NCBI GenBank assembly: GCA_032718475.1
Contig: JAUCBJ010008475.1
Span: 1 to 40,108 of the forward strand
Reading direction: 5' to 3'
Length of the DNA: 40,108 nt
From: Nemertoderma westbladi
Taxonomy: Eukaryota; Xenacoelomorpha; Nemertodermatida; Nemertodermatidae
The notes beneath the pieces are model-generated. The model had not been told where the DNA came from. It did no database searches and saw nothing but the letters and a program-made list of their open reading frames with translations. A program made the position numbers and the translations under genes. Shown in pieces: positions 19,735 to 30,500 of this stretch. Each line of letters opens with the position of its first letter. Positions within the stretch are counted from its first letter, which is position 1.

Positions 19735-20340
19735 GCAGCGTTACGACCCGAGTTTATTTATGTACCGAACGAGCGCAGCGAGGGAGGTTTTCAAAAGGAT
19801 TTTGAAGAAAGGATTTATCATTTTATGGATGCTCATTTGAACATTATAATCGTGTATTTCGAATATAAGTGAAAATTATTAACAGGTACCTGTACTATAC
19901 ATTTATATCTAATTAAAGTTTATTGTTGTTATCTCCTGCATGGATGTGATAAATATTTGATCAGTCGTCGACAGAGTCACAGTCTGTGTCAGTTTAGTTA
20001 TACTGAACAAATGTCGCCATATTTTATTTGCTCATTTTCTCTAAAATGTATTCTATAGGACGTTTCGCCATAATGGATTACAGTACATGTTAAATAATTA
20101 TTTACATACAGTTAGTAGCGAAGCTAGTCCCGTCACTTCAAACTGGATAATAAAGCAGCACGCATTAATATAAATGGAAATAATACATTCTGGAATACGG
20201 TAATTGAAGTTTTTTCCAGGTTATTTATTACTTTGCGGCGTTCCGTCCTATAGGCCGCAACGCTGCAAAGTAGTACTTTGTAGCGTTAAGAGTAATTCAC
20301 CAGAACGCTGTTAAGTTGACATAATGTAACAAAAGTTGTT
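19735..20340 (+). repeat. Repeat family P3, copy 3 (uninterrupted)
   Basis: Opens CTTTGCAGCGTTACGACCCG and GAGCGCAGCGAGGGAGG, and contains the region missing from copy 2 (for example TCTCCTGCATGG and ATTAACAGGTACC). It ends with a diverged palindrome and TTAAGTTGACATAATGTAAC. It has lost the TACATAAATAAACAAGG stretch after GGAGGTTT. Confidence 0.85.
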
Positions 20341-21390
20341 ATCGTAAGTTGAGATGTAAGTTGTGCGCATAAAAGATGGAAAAATGATATTTTTTGCATT
20401 TCCCTTTCGCTACTCCGTAAATTTAACATGAACTTATAGGATTTTATTACAAAAGTTTTATAAGGAAGGCCTTTCAGTTACTGTAAACTAATAATTTTTA
20501 TTTCCACCTCGTTGCGTTTTTCACTCACTACCGTGACCTATACCAAATACATTTGTTCTCTTCTAATAATTGGTTATTTGAGGCCACCGCTTCGGTCTGT
20601 GGGATCCCTTTTGCATTTGTAATTTATTTTTATTAAAGCTTCTTTAGCTTCCTATTGAGCACTTACGTATCAAAAGTTTGGGTTATTAATTTATTTCGCA
20701 ACTAATGCTACAATCGATAACTTACTGGCTTTATAAAACAGTTCCACTTAATTCTTCACCATATTTTATTATTGATTAGCGTTTACTACTGTAACTTTTT
20801 AAAATAGTTTTATTTTTTATACTGTTTGCCTTTTGCTTGTTATTCTTCTACTTTTTTACATTTTTGCAATAAAGACAGCTTTATTTACTTTTGCGAGGTT
20901 TCTTGAATGTAGGCACCTTATCCGCGATTGGCCGTCCCAGAATCCTTGGCTGCTTTTTTAAAACAATATTTACGTAATCTTTGATTAAGATTATACGGTG
21001 TAGTTTAGCATCTTATATGTTTTAGCATACAGGTTTCAACTGTGTGTCTCTGCTGATCTACTATTTCAGTGCTTATCCCTTTCTGTTATACATAAACAAT
21101 AACAATAAAATATAATACATGGCCTCCGGCAGATAAAAATACCTACTCTATTTTATGTAAACGCCCATATCTCATATATTTATCAATATATCATCGCTCC
21201 TCTGTTGTACGTACATTTGGTATCATTGCAACGCACCTTTATAATTCTAATGTTATCAAAAAATTGTGTTTAATGTCCAGAATATTACGTTCCCTTGTAC
21301 ATATATATACGTAATATCATTTATTTAAATAAAATCGTACCCATATTTAACTCTATGGTTTCTTTTGATATTTCTTTTGAATTTCCACTT
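20341..21390. other. Non-coding stretch
   Basis: No gene or repeat family recognised over this AT-rich kilobase. Confidence 0.4.
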
Positions 21391-21434
21391 ACCCCCCCCC
21401 CCACCATTCAGCTGTTACCCCCCCCCCCCCCCCC
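21391..21434 (+). repeat. Paired poly-C tracts (C11 and C17) in a short duplication
   Basis: C11 (21392-21402) and C17 (21418-21434) are each followed by ACCATTCAGCTGT, so the tract and its flank are duplicated at a 26-32 bp interval. Confidence 0.95.
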
Positions 21435-21518
21435 ACCATTCAGCTGTGATAGAGTGATTCAGAGAGAGAGTGATTCAGCTATAGATAGGAAAAATATATA
21501 TATTATATTCGTTCGATA

Positions 21519-21625
21519 TTGTTAACAACATCGTTTATTGTTTTGGTTAGAAAAAGCCGTCTAAGTAAGCTCCTTTCCCTCAATTGGTAACAACATCGTT
21601 TATTGTTTTGGTTAGAAAAAGTGTC
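21519..21625 (+). repeat. Two tandem scraps of repeat family P2
   Basis: AACATCGTTTATTGTTTTGG followed by TTAGAAAAAG occurs twice (about 21526 and 21591), with GCTCCTTTCCCTCAATTGG between. Both are internal words of the P2 repeat. Confidence 0.8.
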
Positions 21626-22085
21626 GGTCTGTCCGTCAGTATGTCTCCAAAACAATAGAAAGCATATACTAACTGTCTACAAAATTTCCTATGTCAGTTT
21701 TCTTGAACCGCGACTTTATTTCTGATGTCACTATTCAAATTTTTTCTCGTCGTTTCTGTTTGTATGCCTGTGTCAGTCTGTCCGTCAAAATATAACAGAC
21801 AGCCTGACAGGCAAACAGACCATTTTGAAGTCATCAAATGTAAAAACTGACACTCGAAATGAATTCAGCGACCAGGAAAACCCTCAAGGGTTTTCAAACA
21901 GCTCAACTTAGCTAGATGATGTACCCTTTTATCATATATATTTGACGGGCAGATTGTCGGATAGTCAGAAAGACCGACATACAGACTAATTGAAAAAAAA
22001 TTTCATTAAAAGTGAAAACTGACCTCAGAAATGAAATCAACGACCAGGAAAACCCACATACAAAAAATCTTATCATGGTTTTGTG
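21626..22085 (-). repeat. Repeat family P4, reverse copy
   Basis: Reverse complement of the family copy at 12195-12545. It includes GCGACCAGGAAAACC at about 21868 and CGACCAGGAAAACCC at 22040, AGTCAGAAAGACCGAC and CATTTTGAAGTCATCAAATG. No coding capacity; an open frame through it has no family features. Confidence 0.8.
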
Positions 22086-22269
22086 CTTTCTTGTTGCTAA
22101 ATATATATTGACAGAGATTCTCACATAGTAACAGCCTATTTTTGCGCGGGAAAGTTAAACATTAAAATCAATTATCTCGGTATAGCATTTTTTTATTACA
22201 AATAAACATATCAAATGTTTCTCTTATTATAATTAATATATTTTGACCAACTTTGGTCATAGTAATTTG

Positions 22270-22980
22270 GACAAGCCTGGACTATGCAGCAAACCGGTAC
22301 GGCACGCGGCAAACTGACACGGTACGCAGCAAACCGACACGGTACACAGCAAACCGACATGGTACGCAGCAAACCACACGGTACGCAGCAAACCGACACG
22401 GTACACAGCAAACCGACATGGTACACAGCAAACCGACACTGTACGCGGCAAAACGACACGGTACACAGCAAACCGACACGGTACGCAGCAAACCGACACG
22501 GTACACAGCAAACCGACACGGTACACAGCAAACCGACATGGTACACAGCAAACCAACACTGTACGCGGCAAACCGACACGGTACGCAGCAAACCGACGCG
22601 GTACGCAGCAAACCGACATGGTACGCAGCAAACCACACGGTACGCAGCAAACCGACACGGTACACAGCAAACCGACATGGTACACAGCAAACCGACACTG
22701 TACGCGGCAAAACGACACGGTACACAGCAAACCGACACGGTACGCAGCAAACCGACACGGTACACAGCAAACCGACACGGTACACAGCAAACCGACATGG
22801 TACACAGCAAACCAACACTGTACGCGGCAAACCGACACGGTACGCAGCAAACCGACGCGGTACGCAGCAAACCGACATGGTACACAGCAAACCGACACGG
22901 TACGCAGCAAACCGACATGGTACGCACTACGCAGCAAACCGACATGGTACGCACTACGCAGCAAACCGACACTACACAGT
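22270..22980 (+). repeat. 20-bp satellite array with 259-bp higher-order period
   Basis: The unit is GGTACGCAGCAAACCGACAC with variants CGCAGC/CACAGC/CGCGGC and GACACG/GACATG/GACGCG. One 19-bp unit (CAAACCACACGG, near 22371 and 22630) recurs 259 bp apart (twelve 20-bp units plus one of 19), and the order of variants repeats with it. The last units contain ACTACGC insertions. Long open frames exist on both strands because few stop words can form in the unit. No start context, domain or codon bias supports a protein. Confidence 0.96.
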
Positions 22981-23045
22981 GAACTTCGGCTCCGTCCAAT
23001 CATCGCCGATAAATAATTACAATTGTCTACAAATAAATACTATAA

Positions 23046-23345
23046 ATAAATTGGAGTTGAGCTGTTAATGCAGCTGTAATTAAAGATGTAATATTATGGT
23101 TTTGTTCAGAAGTGGAAAAAATGAGAAAGCGCGTCACTGGGTGTTGAACCAGCGCTATACGTACGTTTCAGCCTATCAGGCCTCATCATTAGCGCTAACC
23201 AGTTCAGCCACTTGTCCCTGACATTCACTATCCCACCTAATCCACTTCTATTGAACAGGCAGTCTTAAGTTGCATATCCTATCTCTAACAGCGGACCTAC
23301 CGGCCTCAAGTATGTTAGAGTGAAAGAGGAGGAAAGTACAAATAA
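23046..23345 (-). mobile_element. tRNA-like SINE, minus orientation, with hammerhead-like core
   Basis: On the minus strand, TGGCTGAACTGG (23199-23210) matches the pol III A box with one mismatch, and GGTTCAACAC (23141-23150) matches the B box, spaced as in a tRNA. The body follows: GTGACGCGCTTTCTCATTTT, ACTTCTGAACAAAACCATAA and TATTACATC. Between the boxes lies a hammerhead-like layout. Its helix I is AGCGCTA/TAGCGCT, helix II is GGCC/AGCC (as read on the + strand), and it has GAA and a tiny helix III. The first core base is A instead of the invariant C (ATGATGA, 23183-23189). Left edge uncertain. Confidence 0.65.
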
Positions 23346-23389
23346 ATAAATATTCAGCTCGAGTATTGTTGCCAGGTGATATTAATTAA

Positions 23390-23557
23390 ATAAATTGGAG
23401 ATGAGCTGTTAATGCAACTGTAATTACAGATGTAATATTATGGCCTGATGAGGCCTGATAGGCTGAAACGAACGTATAGCGCTGGTTCAACCCCCGGTGA
23501 CGCGCTTTCTCATTTTTTCCACTTCTGAACAAAACCATAATATTACATCATTAATAA
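23390..23557 (+). mobile_element. Second SINE copy, plus orientation, truncated at the A box
   Basis: From 23445 the plus strand repeats the minus-strand unit at 23098-23189: CTGATGAGGCCTGATAGGCT, GAAACGAACGTATAGCGCTG, GTTCAACCCCCGGTGACG, then TTTTTTCCACTTCTGAACA. The core CTGATGA (23445-23451) is intact here, with helix II GGCC/GGCT, GAA, a minimal ACG-AA-CGT helix III and A at the cleavage position. The helix I 5' strand is missing. The flank at 23390-23444 (AAATTGGAGATGAGCTGTTA and on) duplicates 23046-23098. Confidence 0.7.
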
Positions 23558-23624
23558 ATTATATTGCTGATTATGTAATCTGTGCTATGACCCTGCTCAT
23601 TTCTATTAATTGGTAATTATTACT

Positions 23625-24579
23625 CGCGCGCACCCGTGTGAAGAATACCAGGATTTCACTTTTCTGTCGAGTTTTTATTGGAATATTATACACCATGTCC
23701 CGTAATATAGTGTCATTTTCTGATGACACGGACCCCCCCCCCCCCCCCCCCCCCAGATTTTTCTACAAATCTTTATCATATTGCTTGAAATTTGAAACGC
23801 AACTAGTTCCACTCACCGTCGATGACCCCATGAAGCCGGAATTTTCTATTTTGCCTTTAAATTTTTTTTATAAGGGTTTTAAAATAGTGTCTTTTGTGAA
23901 ATCGCACCCTCCGTATCGTGGCCATTCATCCTTTCACATTAGTCGTTCACATTATTTTTTTTCATATCATTAAAAAGCTTGCCTTGCAAGGATTCGAAAT
24001 ATGTAAAAAATATCTGAATTTCGTTGAGAAACAGCTGAGATATAGGCGTTCAAAGATTGCAAGAAGTATTGGTCGCTGAAAGCCAATTATTCTATTTAAT
24101 AAATACACGATGTTCTGGAATATTTTGTTTAAGTCTGAATAGCTACGCAATAGATATATTGGATAGGAATACCGCTGTTGCCAACCAACTCATAAAATAA
24201 ATAACACGTTCTAGAATTTTGTGTATTTATTAAATAGAATAAATGGCCTGCAGCGAACGATACTTCTTGCAATCTTTGAACGCCTATATCTCAGCTGTTT
24301 CTCAACGAAATTGAGATATTAATTGTTAAATATTTGGAATCCTTGCAACGCAAGCTTTTTAATGATATGAAATTTCTACTAGTGTGAAGAATAGCCACGA
24401 TACGGATGGGTGCGATTTCGTAAAAGACACTTAACGCTTATAAAAAATTTAAAGGCAAAATCGAAAATTCCGGCTTCCTGTAACCTGTGTTTTTGGTGAA
24501 AACCTGGTACCTGGGGGTAAACTGCAAAGTGAAATATAACGGCAGAAAGTCTGGTATTCTTCACATGGCCCCGCGCGCG
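23625..24579. mobile_element. Foldback element of repeat family P1
   Basis: The two halves are reverse complements over several hundred bases around a spacer of about 60 bp (24125-24185). Outer ends pair as CGCGCGCACCCGTGTGAAGA with TCTTCACATGGCCCCGCGCG, followed by ATACCAGG / CTGGTAT. Inner words such as GAAACAGCTGAGATATAGGC pair with GCCTATATCTCAGCTGTTTC. C22 lies in the left arm only (23733-23754). The right arm lacks the tract and its flank, ending its P1 homology near 24490. Non-coding. Confidence 0.85.
23733..23754 (+). repeat. Poly-C tract (C22) within P1
   Basis: Same position within the P1 sequence (after GATGACACGGA) as the tracts at 18867-18886 (reverse complement) and 25745-25758. 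Confidence 0.95.
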
Positions 24580-25704
24580 TTTATTGCACTCAACATAATA
24601 TAAACACGAGTAGTTTTGTTCCAATTCATCAAATCCTGCCTCTAATAATGGGACAGGACATAATCTTTCATAATACTAACGTGCGTACTTCAATCTCTAA
24701 CTTACTACATCGAAATACTGCAATAAAAATAAAATTACTTCATAAAAAGTACTACAACCTGCAATATCAAAGTTTAATCTAATTTTGCAGAATTAAAATA
24801 TTGTAACTGATACCTTAGCTAGTTTACTATGCTACGGAGTTTTTGACATGTCTAGGAGTCTAGCTTCTATCTATCATCTTTAATAAATGTATCCTGTATA
24901 AGAATGTAGCCATCTATTCAAAAGTAAGGCCTAAATTAATTGATTGACTATCTTATGATTGATGTAATGCACCTCCCGCTGTGAATTTATTGGCTCCGTT
25001 TAGTCTGGTTTAACTTTAAATCAGGAAAACATATCCCGGGGCATATTAATGAGTCAATTGACTGTCCATTCCATAACTCTTACTCACTGGGTCTCTAGCT
25101 GAGCCCAGCTGGACATTGAATTCACCCCATAAAGCATGTTTGTGCAGTGGAAGTGTACACAGACTACAGACTGGCTCTGGCCAATCACATTCGACACGGC
25201 TCAGAGCAAGCATTGTTTTTATCTATCTACCTTACTAGGTAGATTGTATAATTTACTTCTGAGCTAGGGACTCTATCTGAGCTGCTTTTCTACACAACAC
25301 AATCTATCTCTATACACTATGTGTTTCCGTTTTTACGGTTCATAATATAATTGAATACATACGGTTGGGTTGTTGTTGTTCGGCTTGTAAGAAATGTTAT
25401 TCTTGTCAAAGTTATTTTGTATTATTTTATTCAGCAATGGGCAATTTGGTCGTGGATTTTACCTCCTTCAGATTGTCACTAGTTACACTTGAGTTTATTA
25501 GATTTACGATGTGCCAATTATCATTCAGCCATTTCCAATTTACCCAGTTAGCTTTTAGCTAGGTAGTCTTGGTCTATATACAGTTCATTCTCTAATTGTT
25601 CTCGGGAAGTTGTACGCTACCAGGTTATTTTATTTTTGTTACCAATTATTCGAAAATGGAAATATTACTACCGGTAGGGCCTATATTAATTTATTATTAA
25701 TACA
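24580..25704. other. Non-coding stretch
   Basis: No gene or repeat family recognised. A 65-codon open frame at 25365-25562 with an N-terminal Cys cluster shows no splice or family support. Confidence 0.4.
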
Positions 25705-25910
25705 CCACGACGCGTAATATAGTGTCATTTTCTGATGACACGGACCCCCCCCCCCCCCAGATTTTTCTAAAAATCTTTATCATTGCTTGTAATTTGAAAC
25801 CAACTAGTTCAACTCACCGTCGATGTCCACATGAAGCCAGAAATTTAGATTTCGCCTTTAATTTTTTTTTATAAACGTTTTATACGTGTATACGAAATCA
25901 CACTCTTTGC
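25705..25910 (-). repeat. Repeat family P1, partial reverse copy with poly-C
   Basis: Repeats GTAATATAGTGTCATTTTCT, GATGACACGGA, C14 (25745-25758), AGATTTTTCTA, AACTAGTTC, ACTCACCGTCGATG and TGAAGCC. It breaks off in the CGAAATCACACTC region. Confidence 0.85.
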
Positions 25911-25954
25911 TCTTCGTAACGTATCGTAACATAACGTGGATACTGGACATTATG

Positions 25955-26157
25955 GGAGACAGGGGGGGAAACTGGACGCAAAACCCGCCTTAGCGAATTA
26001 ATATCCCGCCTCAATGTTAAATTCTCAATTTAGGGAAAGAACGGGTTACAGTTTTATTTTTGAGTGTAATCAGCTGTTATTTGCGTCGAATTTTCCCTGG
26101 AGAGGGATGGATTTTTATCGCGTCCAGTTTCCCCCCCCCCCCCCCCCCCCCCCTATC
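25955..26157 (-). repeat. Repeat family P2, reverse copy with poly-C
   Basis: Full-length reverse complement of the copy at 14755-14985, from CCCGCCTTAGCGAATTAATA to C23 at 26131-26153 followed by TATCT. It ends outward with GGGGGGGAAACTGGACGCAAA at 25962, a second copy of the GACTGGACGC end word. That suggests both ends of the element carry the same G-run plus ACTGGACGC terminus, i.e. inverted termini. Confidence 0.88.
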
Positions 26158-27165
26158 TGCATTATGGAACATTCTAGAACATTTTTGCCGGCATCAATAT
26201 TACCCGTATATCATACTGTTTCAAGATGCCGGAACCAGGGTAGGTATTGTACGCTGGTACGGTGCGTACATGCCTGCACAGCTGCATGCTGTAGCCTGTA
26301 GGCCTAGCTGCCTAGGGTTACGCGTCGATACAGATGTGAGATGAGCTGAGAAATGAAAATAATTAGTGGTCGACCTATACCTGGTTTATCGGTAACGGGT
26401 ACACTGAACCCTAACAGCTAGGCCTATATAACTCTAATTGGGTCCTATGGGCTATGGTAGTACAGTAGTATGGTTGCTATTGGATTCCCATAGCCATACC
26501 GGTCTTATTATCCATTATCAATCAGTCAATCACCCTTGCCGTATAAAATTATACATCATAAACATCATTTTGTAGCCTACCTCTGGAGTTAAATATTTAA
26601 TATTTCTATTTTCGATTAAATTTTTAACCGTTTGTACAGGTACTCGGACACTTAATATAGCAGTATAGTGCAGTGCACTTTGTATAGGCCTAAAAAATTT
26701 TAAGGGGAAATTTTAAAATCAGAATACTTTTCTTTACACACTGAGACTGAACATTGGGGGCACATTTGATTTAATTATTTTCATTATGGTATCAGGTATG
26801 CCCATTGCACATCACGAGGTGCTTATCTGCATATGGTCAATATTCCATATAGCAGGTTTCCAATTCCAATGTTTAAAGATTTTTAAAAAAGGAGGACACT
26901 TTATTATATATCAGCCATGGTTTTAAAAATATGGATGTTTACGGTGCAACTACGTATGTCGACGGATATATCGCAGTGTTTTAATTTCATAACTTTTCCT
27001 TAGGATAAAATAAATAATATTGATAATCAATTTATTTACTTAATATATCTAAGTGACAGCTAGTGGCAAACGATTTTATTATACAATATTGACTACCGGT
27101 ATATAGACGACTGGTTTTGTGTGGAGATTAGTTAATTAGTTATCGATTAATTATAAGTTAAGCAG
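26158..27165. other. Non-coding stretch upstream of candidate exon A
   Basis: No gene recognised. Near exon A the sequence is AT-rich, and the last bases before the ATG, TTATAAGTTAAGCAG, could be a weak 3' splice site or simply 5' UTR. Confidence 0.4.
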
Positions 27166-27285
27166 ATGGCTGCGGTTGGTTATCATCCATCATCTATTGG
27201 AGTTGCATTGCAACCCTGTACTTCTGGATTCTACGTGGACGCTAATGGCGGTACTGGTTACCCTATGGAAGGAATTTATTACCAG
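27166..27285 (+). CDS. Candidate alternative 5' coding exon A of Rbfox
   Basis: ATG begins 40 codons (MAAVGYHPSSIGVALQPC and on, ending MEGIYYQ) that stop exactly at CAG|GTAAGA, a strong donor in phase 0. The peptide is rich in Gly/Tyr/Pro, as expected of Rbfox N-terminal regions, and has no folded domain. Phase and strand fit splicing to 38081. The intron so formed (about 10.8 kb) would hold the intact retrotransposon. Either this is a first exon with its own promoter, or an internal exon starting after AAGCAG. A different downstream partner is possible but none is visible. Confidence 0.65.
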
Positions 27286-27599
27286 GTAAGATACCTACTG
27301 AGTCCCGCATGAAATCGCATTGGGATTTTGTCGGCGTTTTCTTTGCCTCTTTAGGAGAGGGCACTTTGCGCCTTCTTTGCTCACTAGAATCATAATCAGA
27401 TTTATGTCACGAATGTCAGTATGATGTAGGCCTATGGGTTAGGGTAAGCCTTAATGTACAATTATGATTTTCAGTTCTACCACTGCACTATTGGGATTAA
27501 TAGCATACAAGTAATGGAATGTGCTCTAATCTAGCAACCATTAATTCTAGCCCATTTAATGCACGATTACCAAATTAGTGTAAATAAAATCCCTTTCCT
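27286..27599. other. Intronic stretch between exon A and the retrotransposon
   Basis: Follows the GTAAGA donor. Nothing recognised besides ordinary AT-rich intron-like sequence. Confidence 0.5.
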
Positions 27600-30500
27600 G
27601 ATGACCTTTCTGGCCCAAACCCTGGGTCACCAGGGAGGCCAGATTGTGATGGGGAGAGGGATTCTGGAGTTGGAGGCTACTCTCATGTTCCACCCCGACC
27701 AACAAAGCCATTGGTGAATCTGAGGCAAGTCACTAGACTAGCCTCAGTAAACACCCTAACACTCGGGTCCCCAATGCGACAAGGTGAGCTGACTGCCTTG
27801 GCAGATAAGCTTTCTCTTAGCGCAGTGGGTGTTCAAGAGCACCGAATGCAGACTGGACAGACTGATGAGGTTCTGATTAAGGACATGGGGGGCGGTTGGC
27901 GACTCGCCCTCGCGTCAGCAGATGATAGTGGCAATGGTGGAATTGGTCTATTGATGAATCCAACTGCACATGCAGCATTGGACAAAATAGACCAAATCTC
28001 TAACCGCATCATCCGTTGCCACTTCTCATGTTCTGGAAGACTGGCTAAGAAGTTTCCTAAGGTGGTTCTGATTGTGTGCTACTCTCCAACTAGTGTTGCC
28101 CCTGTAGAGGAGGTGGAAAATTTCTACCACAATCTACAAGCAGCAACTGATGGAGTGGATCAGCATGCATTCTTAACATTCCTGGGAGACTTTAATGCAA
28201 GTCTGCATCAATCACCTACATCGCCCTGGGTCTATAGCAATAGTGTTAACCGAAATTCTGTCCATCTTCAGGATTTTATCTCTGGAAATGGATTGTTTTC
28301 GGCTGGAACCCAGTTCAAGAAGCGAACTGGAAAGCTATGGACTCATAGTGGACCCAGTGGTCACAAGTCACAGATAGACCATATTCTGTTTCGTAGGAAA
28401 TACAGGAGCTCTATACAAGACTGTAATGCATTTACACTTCGACCCTTCTCCAGTGATCACCGTCTTATTGTGGCCAAGGTAAGACTTAGTCTGCGTGCTA
28501 GCAGAACAACGAAATCTGCCTTGCCACGGCATGACTGGTCCTCTCTGTTGCAACAGCCAAGTGTGAGATCCAGCTTCACACTACAGCTGAGCAACAGGTA
28601 TGAGGCTCTTGCCTCTGAGGCGGCAGATCACTGTGAGGGCTATACTGCCTTTACAGAAGCAGTTAAGTTAGCAGCTGCAGAAACAGTTCCTGTATACCCT
28701 CGAAACAGGAAAAGGGCCCCCTGGACTGACAACAAAATTCAGAAGTGCCGAAATGACCTTCATAAGGCGCAGAAAGAGTCCCGACTCAAACCTACTACAG
28801 CGGCCAAGAATGCAGTTAAAGCTGCATCTAGGTCCCTGAACAGGCAGTACTCTGTTAATTTACAGGAGCTAATAAACCAACAGGTTGATGCCATCAATGA
28901 TGCTGACGACAGCAGGCAATCATCCCAGGCATGGAAATCGATCAATCTGCTTACTGGGCGGAAAAGCCAACCAACCACCAAGGTTAAGGCTGAATCACCA
29001 GCCGATCGCCTCAATGGTTGGAAAGCCCACTTTGAAAAGCTCCTCAATAATGACTGGGTTTTGCCTGATAACTTTATAGAAGTAAAAGTGTCTGAGTCTG
29101 TACTCCCAGATATTCCCATTGGCGATATCTCCTTTGCAGAAGTGAAGGCTGCTGCAAAGAGCATTAAGACCAATCGTGCCAGTGGAGTAGATGGTGTTCC
29201 CCCTGAGGTCTTTAAAATACCTGAGTGTTTAAAGCTCATCTATCCCATCATAGTAGACATGTACCGTACAACAAGAGTCCCACAAGAAATGAAAACAAAT
29301 AAGTTGGTGCCAGTTCCCAAGAAGGGCAACCTAACACTCTATGGTTCTTTTCGGGGAATCTCATTGATCTCGATTGCTGCAAAACTATACAATAGAATTC
29401 TATTAAATCGCATCAGGGATCCCATTGAGAGACTGCTACGTGGAAATCAGAATGGGTTCCGTAAAGGTCGTGGGACCATGGAGCCCATTTTGGCACTTAG
29501 AAGGATAATTGAAGAGTTATCAAAAAAGAACGACAGGCATCTGGCTGTTATCTTTGTTGACTTCTTCAAGGCCTTTGATTCAGTCTCTCGCTCACGTATG
29601 TTCAGCATACTTTCATTATATGGGATTCCTGATGAAATTATTGCAGCAATCAGATCAGTAGTATACGATGGTTCGACAACATTTGTGTCTACTGTTGACG
29701 GTGACACAGAACCATTTGATGTGTTATGGGGCGTCCTCCAAGGAGACACACTTGCACCATTCTTGTTCATTATTGTGGTTGACTATGTTCTACGCATGTC
29801 CTTAGATCATCATAATGATGATGGGGTGATGATAACTCCACCTACTGGCTCCAGAAGTCGAGGAAATCCTGCCAAGTACCTAACTGATCTAGACTTTGCT
29901 GATGACTTAGGAGTACTCTCAGAATCATTAGAGGGAGCCCAGCGGCTCCTCAGCTCATTAGAACATGCTGCTTCTAGTGTTGGTCTTTTTATTAACTCCA
30001 GAAAGACCAAAATTCTGACAGTTAACTTTGAAAGTCCTCAGCAAGTCTCTGATCGGATGAGCATAAGCTCAAAGGATGGTATGCTTGAGCATGTGGACGA
30101 CTTCTGTTACCTGGGATCATGGATCCGGAAGTCAGGTGAGGACCTTCGAATACGTAAGGGAAAGGCATGGGCAGCCTTGAATAGGCTTTCCAGGATTTGG
30201 AAGTCACCTAGAATTAATCGGAAACTTAAGGTCCGATTATTTAGAGCAGCAGTAGTTCCAGTACTCCTCTACGGGAGTCCATGCTGGGCTCTAACTGCTG
30301 AGGACACCAAATCTCTGGATGGCACATTCACAAGAATGCTACGCCGGGTACATTGTGTCAAGTACAATGCACACATCTCCAACCAGACACTATATAACAT
30401 TGGAGGTGTCTCATTGGTTCCCCCAAGCTTGACACTAGAACAAAATCGCCTCCGCTTTGCAGGACATTGCTTTCGCCGTGAGGACCAGCCAGTGCATAAT

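Noticed and set aside
22211-23068. Open frames of 130-270 codons on both strands over the 20-bp satellite
   Set aside because: Pure satellite translation. Both strands are equally open and the peptides are only Cys/Val or Thr/Gln repeats.
25365-25562. Cys-rich N-terminus in a 65-codon ORF (MGCCCSACKKC), resembling an acylated or metal-binding peptide
   Set aside because: The remainder is low-quality AT-rich translation, and there is no donor, acceptor or homology.
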